Source: Anaerolineae bacterium (lineage in GTDB: Bacteria; Chloroflexota; Anaerolineae; B4-G1; SLSP01). From it: a stretch of DNA of 5,980 bases. The notes under the pieces are model-generated. The model was not told where the DNA came from. It did no database searches and was given only the letters and a program-made list of their open reading frames with translations. The translations under genes were made by a program, and so were the position numbers. How positions within the stretch are numbered: the stretch's first letter is position 1; the number at the start of each line of letters is the position of its first letter. Positions 5,229 through 5,980 of the stretch are shown here, one piece after another. The stretch is taken from positions 1 through 5,980 of the forward strand of contig JAIOSN010000271.1 in the NCBI GenBank assembly GCA_021107605.1. Direction: 5' to 3'.

Positions 5229-5980
5229 CCTCATGCACCGGGAAAACTCGATGTGGCACTCCGTGCGCGAGCAACTCCACCGGGCATTGATAGGCCTGCT
5301 CCAACGCTGCGGGCGGAAGACTTTTCTCGTGATGGTAGAAAAGTCGCCGGTTAAGACAACCCACTGTTTTCACGTAAGTGGAAATAGCTCCCACGTCATG
5401 GGAGATCATCAGAATTGTGATACGGGCATTAAGCTCCTGCAACAGATCATAGATACTGCGGCTTACCTGTGGATCGACGCTGGCGGTCGGTTCATCCAAG
5501 AGCAGTATCTCCGGCTCGGTGGCCAGGGCGCGCGCGATATAGACACGCTGGCGCTGCCCCCCGGAGAGCGCGCCGATGGGCCGCTCCCGCAACCCCAGCA
5601 TCTCCACTTGCCGGAGCACCCGCTCCACAACCGCATTATCCTCGGCCGTGTAACGGTGCAGCAACCCTCGCCGGCCCAAACGTCCCATGCGAGTCACTTC
5701 CCAGACACTCACCGGGAAATAACGGTCGAACTCTACCTGCTGGGGCACATACCCGATATGTTTCCGTCCCGTCGCCACCGGTTGCCCCGTGACGCGCACG
5801 CGACCGCGCGTGGGCGGCAGTAACCCCAGCAACACCTTGAGCAAGGTGGTCTTGCCGCCGCCATTGGGACCGATCAAGCCGACAAAATCTCGTTCGTAAA
5901 CGGTGAGATTGATATCTTCCAGCACCGCCTCATTTTCGTACCCCGCCCAGAGATGCTCAACTTCAATTACCGGGCGGGGA
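5194..5980 (-). CDS. znuC: Zinc/manganese ABC importer ATP-binding protein (partial, start beyond right edge)
   Basis: This is the ATPase of the metal importer, a cytoplasmic subunit that hydrolyses ATP to drive the permease encoded next. The reading frame continues to the right edge: before the GTG at 5923-5925 it gives PVIEVEHLWAGYENEAVL, which holds the A-loop Tyr expected of an ABC domain, so the true start lies outside the window. Counting from the Val at 5925, Walker A is GPNGGGKTT (19-27), the Q-loop Gln is 62, the signature is LSGGQ (120-124), Walker B is ILLLDE (140-145) and the switch His is H176 in ISHD. The end, YQCPVELLAHGVPHRVF (212-228), is diagnostic of Zn/Mn importer ATPases. 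Residues 234-243 (KRESERARER) and the TAA at 5194-5196 are encoded by the octamer array, so the natural C-terminus has probably been replaced by repeat-encoded sequence. All catalytic motifs are intact. Confidence 0.95.
   Translation of the reverse strand, partial: PRPVIEVEHLWAGYENEAVLEDINLTVYERDFVGLIGPNGGGKTTLLKVLLGLLPPTRGRVRVTGQPVATGRKHIGYVPQQVEFDRYFPVSVWEVTRMGRLGRRGLLHRYTAEDNAVVERVLRQVEMLGLRERPIGALSGGQRQRVYIARALATEPEILLLDEPTASVDPQVSRSIYDLLQELNARITILMISHDVGAISTYVKTVGCLNRRLFYHHEKSLPPAALEQAYQCPVELLAHGVPHRVFPVHEEKRESERARER

Noticed and set aside
5012..5354. Long plus-strand frames with the periodic peptide SPYRFLAL / SLPRLIAS
   Set aside because: The periodicity arises from the 8-bp array (24 nt gives 8 residues). 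The frames have no ribosome binding site and overlap the importer genes on the other strand.

Overview
The window looks like a bacterial chromosome fragment of mid-50s GC (estimated by eye). Its repeats of the type AACCGCNAAG...AACGCCAAG and ACCACGGATTAGCACGG are scattered through many environmental genomes, Chloroflexota and other phyla among them. A Chloroflexota-like host is a guess, because nothing here is a phylogenetic marker. Most genes lie on the minus strand. Two small genes of unknown function lie on the plus strand, and decayed mobile DNA sits in the middle.

Left part (1-2216, minus strand): a propionyl/acetyl-CoA carboxylase module. A complete carboxyltransferase subunit (pccB-type, 514 aa) is followed, about 400 bp downstream on the same strand, by the first 91 codons of a biotin carboxylase that starts with GTG and runs off the left edge. 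Together they would carboxylate a short acyl-CoA using biotin, bicarbonate and ATP. The gap between them is filled by interspersed repeats: an inverted pair of 9-nt-unit repeats, an imperfect ACCACGGATTAG palindrome and a perfect 8-bp hairpin.

Middle (2217-3228, plus strand): a 163-bp divergent intergenic region, then two closely spaced genes. The first encodes a 141-aa protein with about four membrane segments that I do not recognise. The second encodes a 125-aa exported, probably lipid-anchored protein with a putative Ig (He_PIG-like) fold.

Debris zone (3229-4189): a possible 3' fragment of a group II intron (half of domain V) and a DDE transposase relic. The relic is readable only by switching frame twice, and it is cut off at its 3' end.

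Right part (4190-5980, minus strand): the permease (ZnuB/MntB/TroC type) and ATPase (ZnuC type) of an ABC-3 family zinc/manganese importer, in the order ATPase then permease. The ATPase gene runs off the right edge, and the substrate-binding protein gene, if linked, would lie beyond it. The 173 bp between the two genes is almost entirely a tandem array of 23 uninterrupted 8-bp units (5045-5228). The array also encodes the last ten residues and the stop codon of the ATPase. This array is the most unusual element of the window. I see no clearly new biological system.
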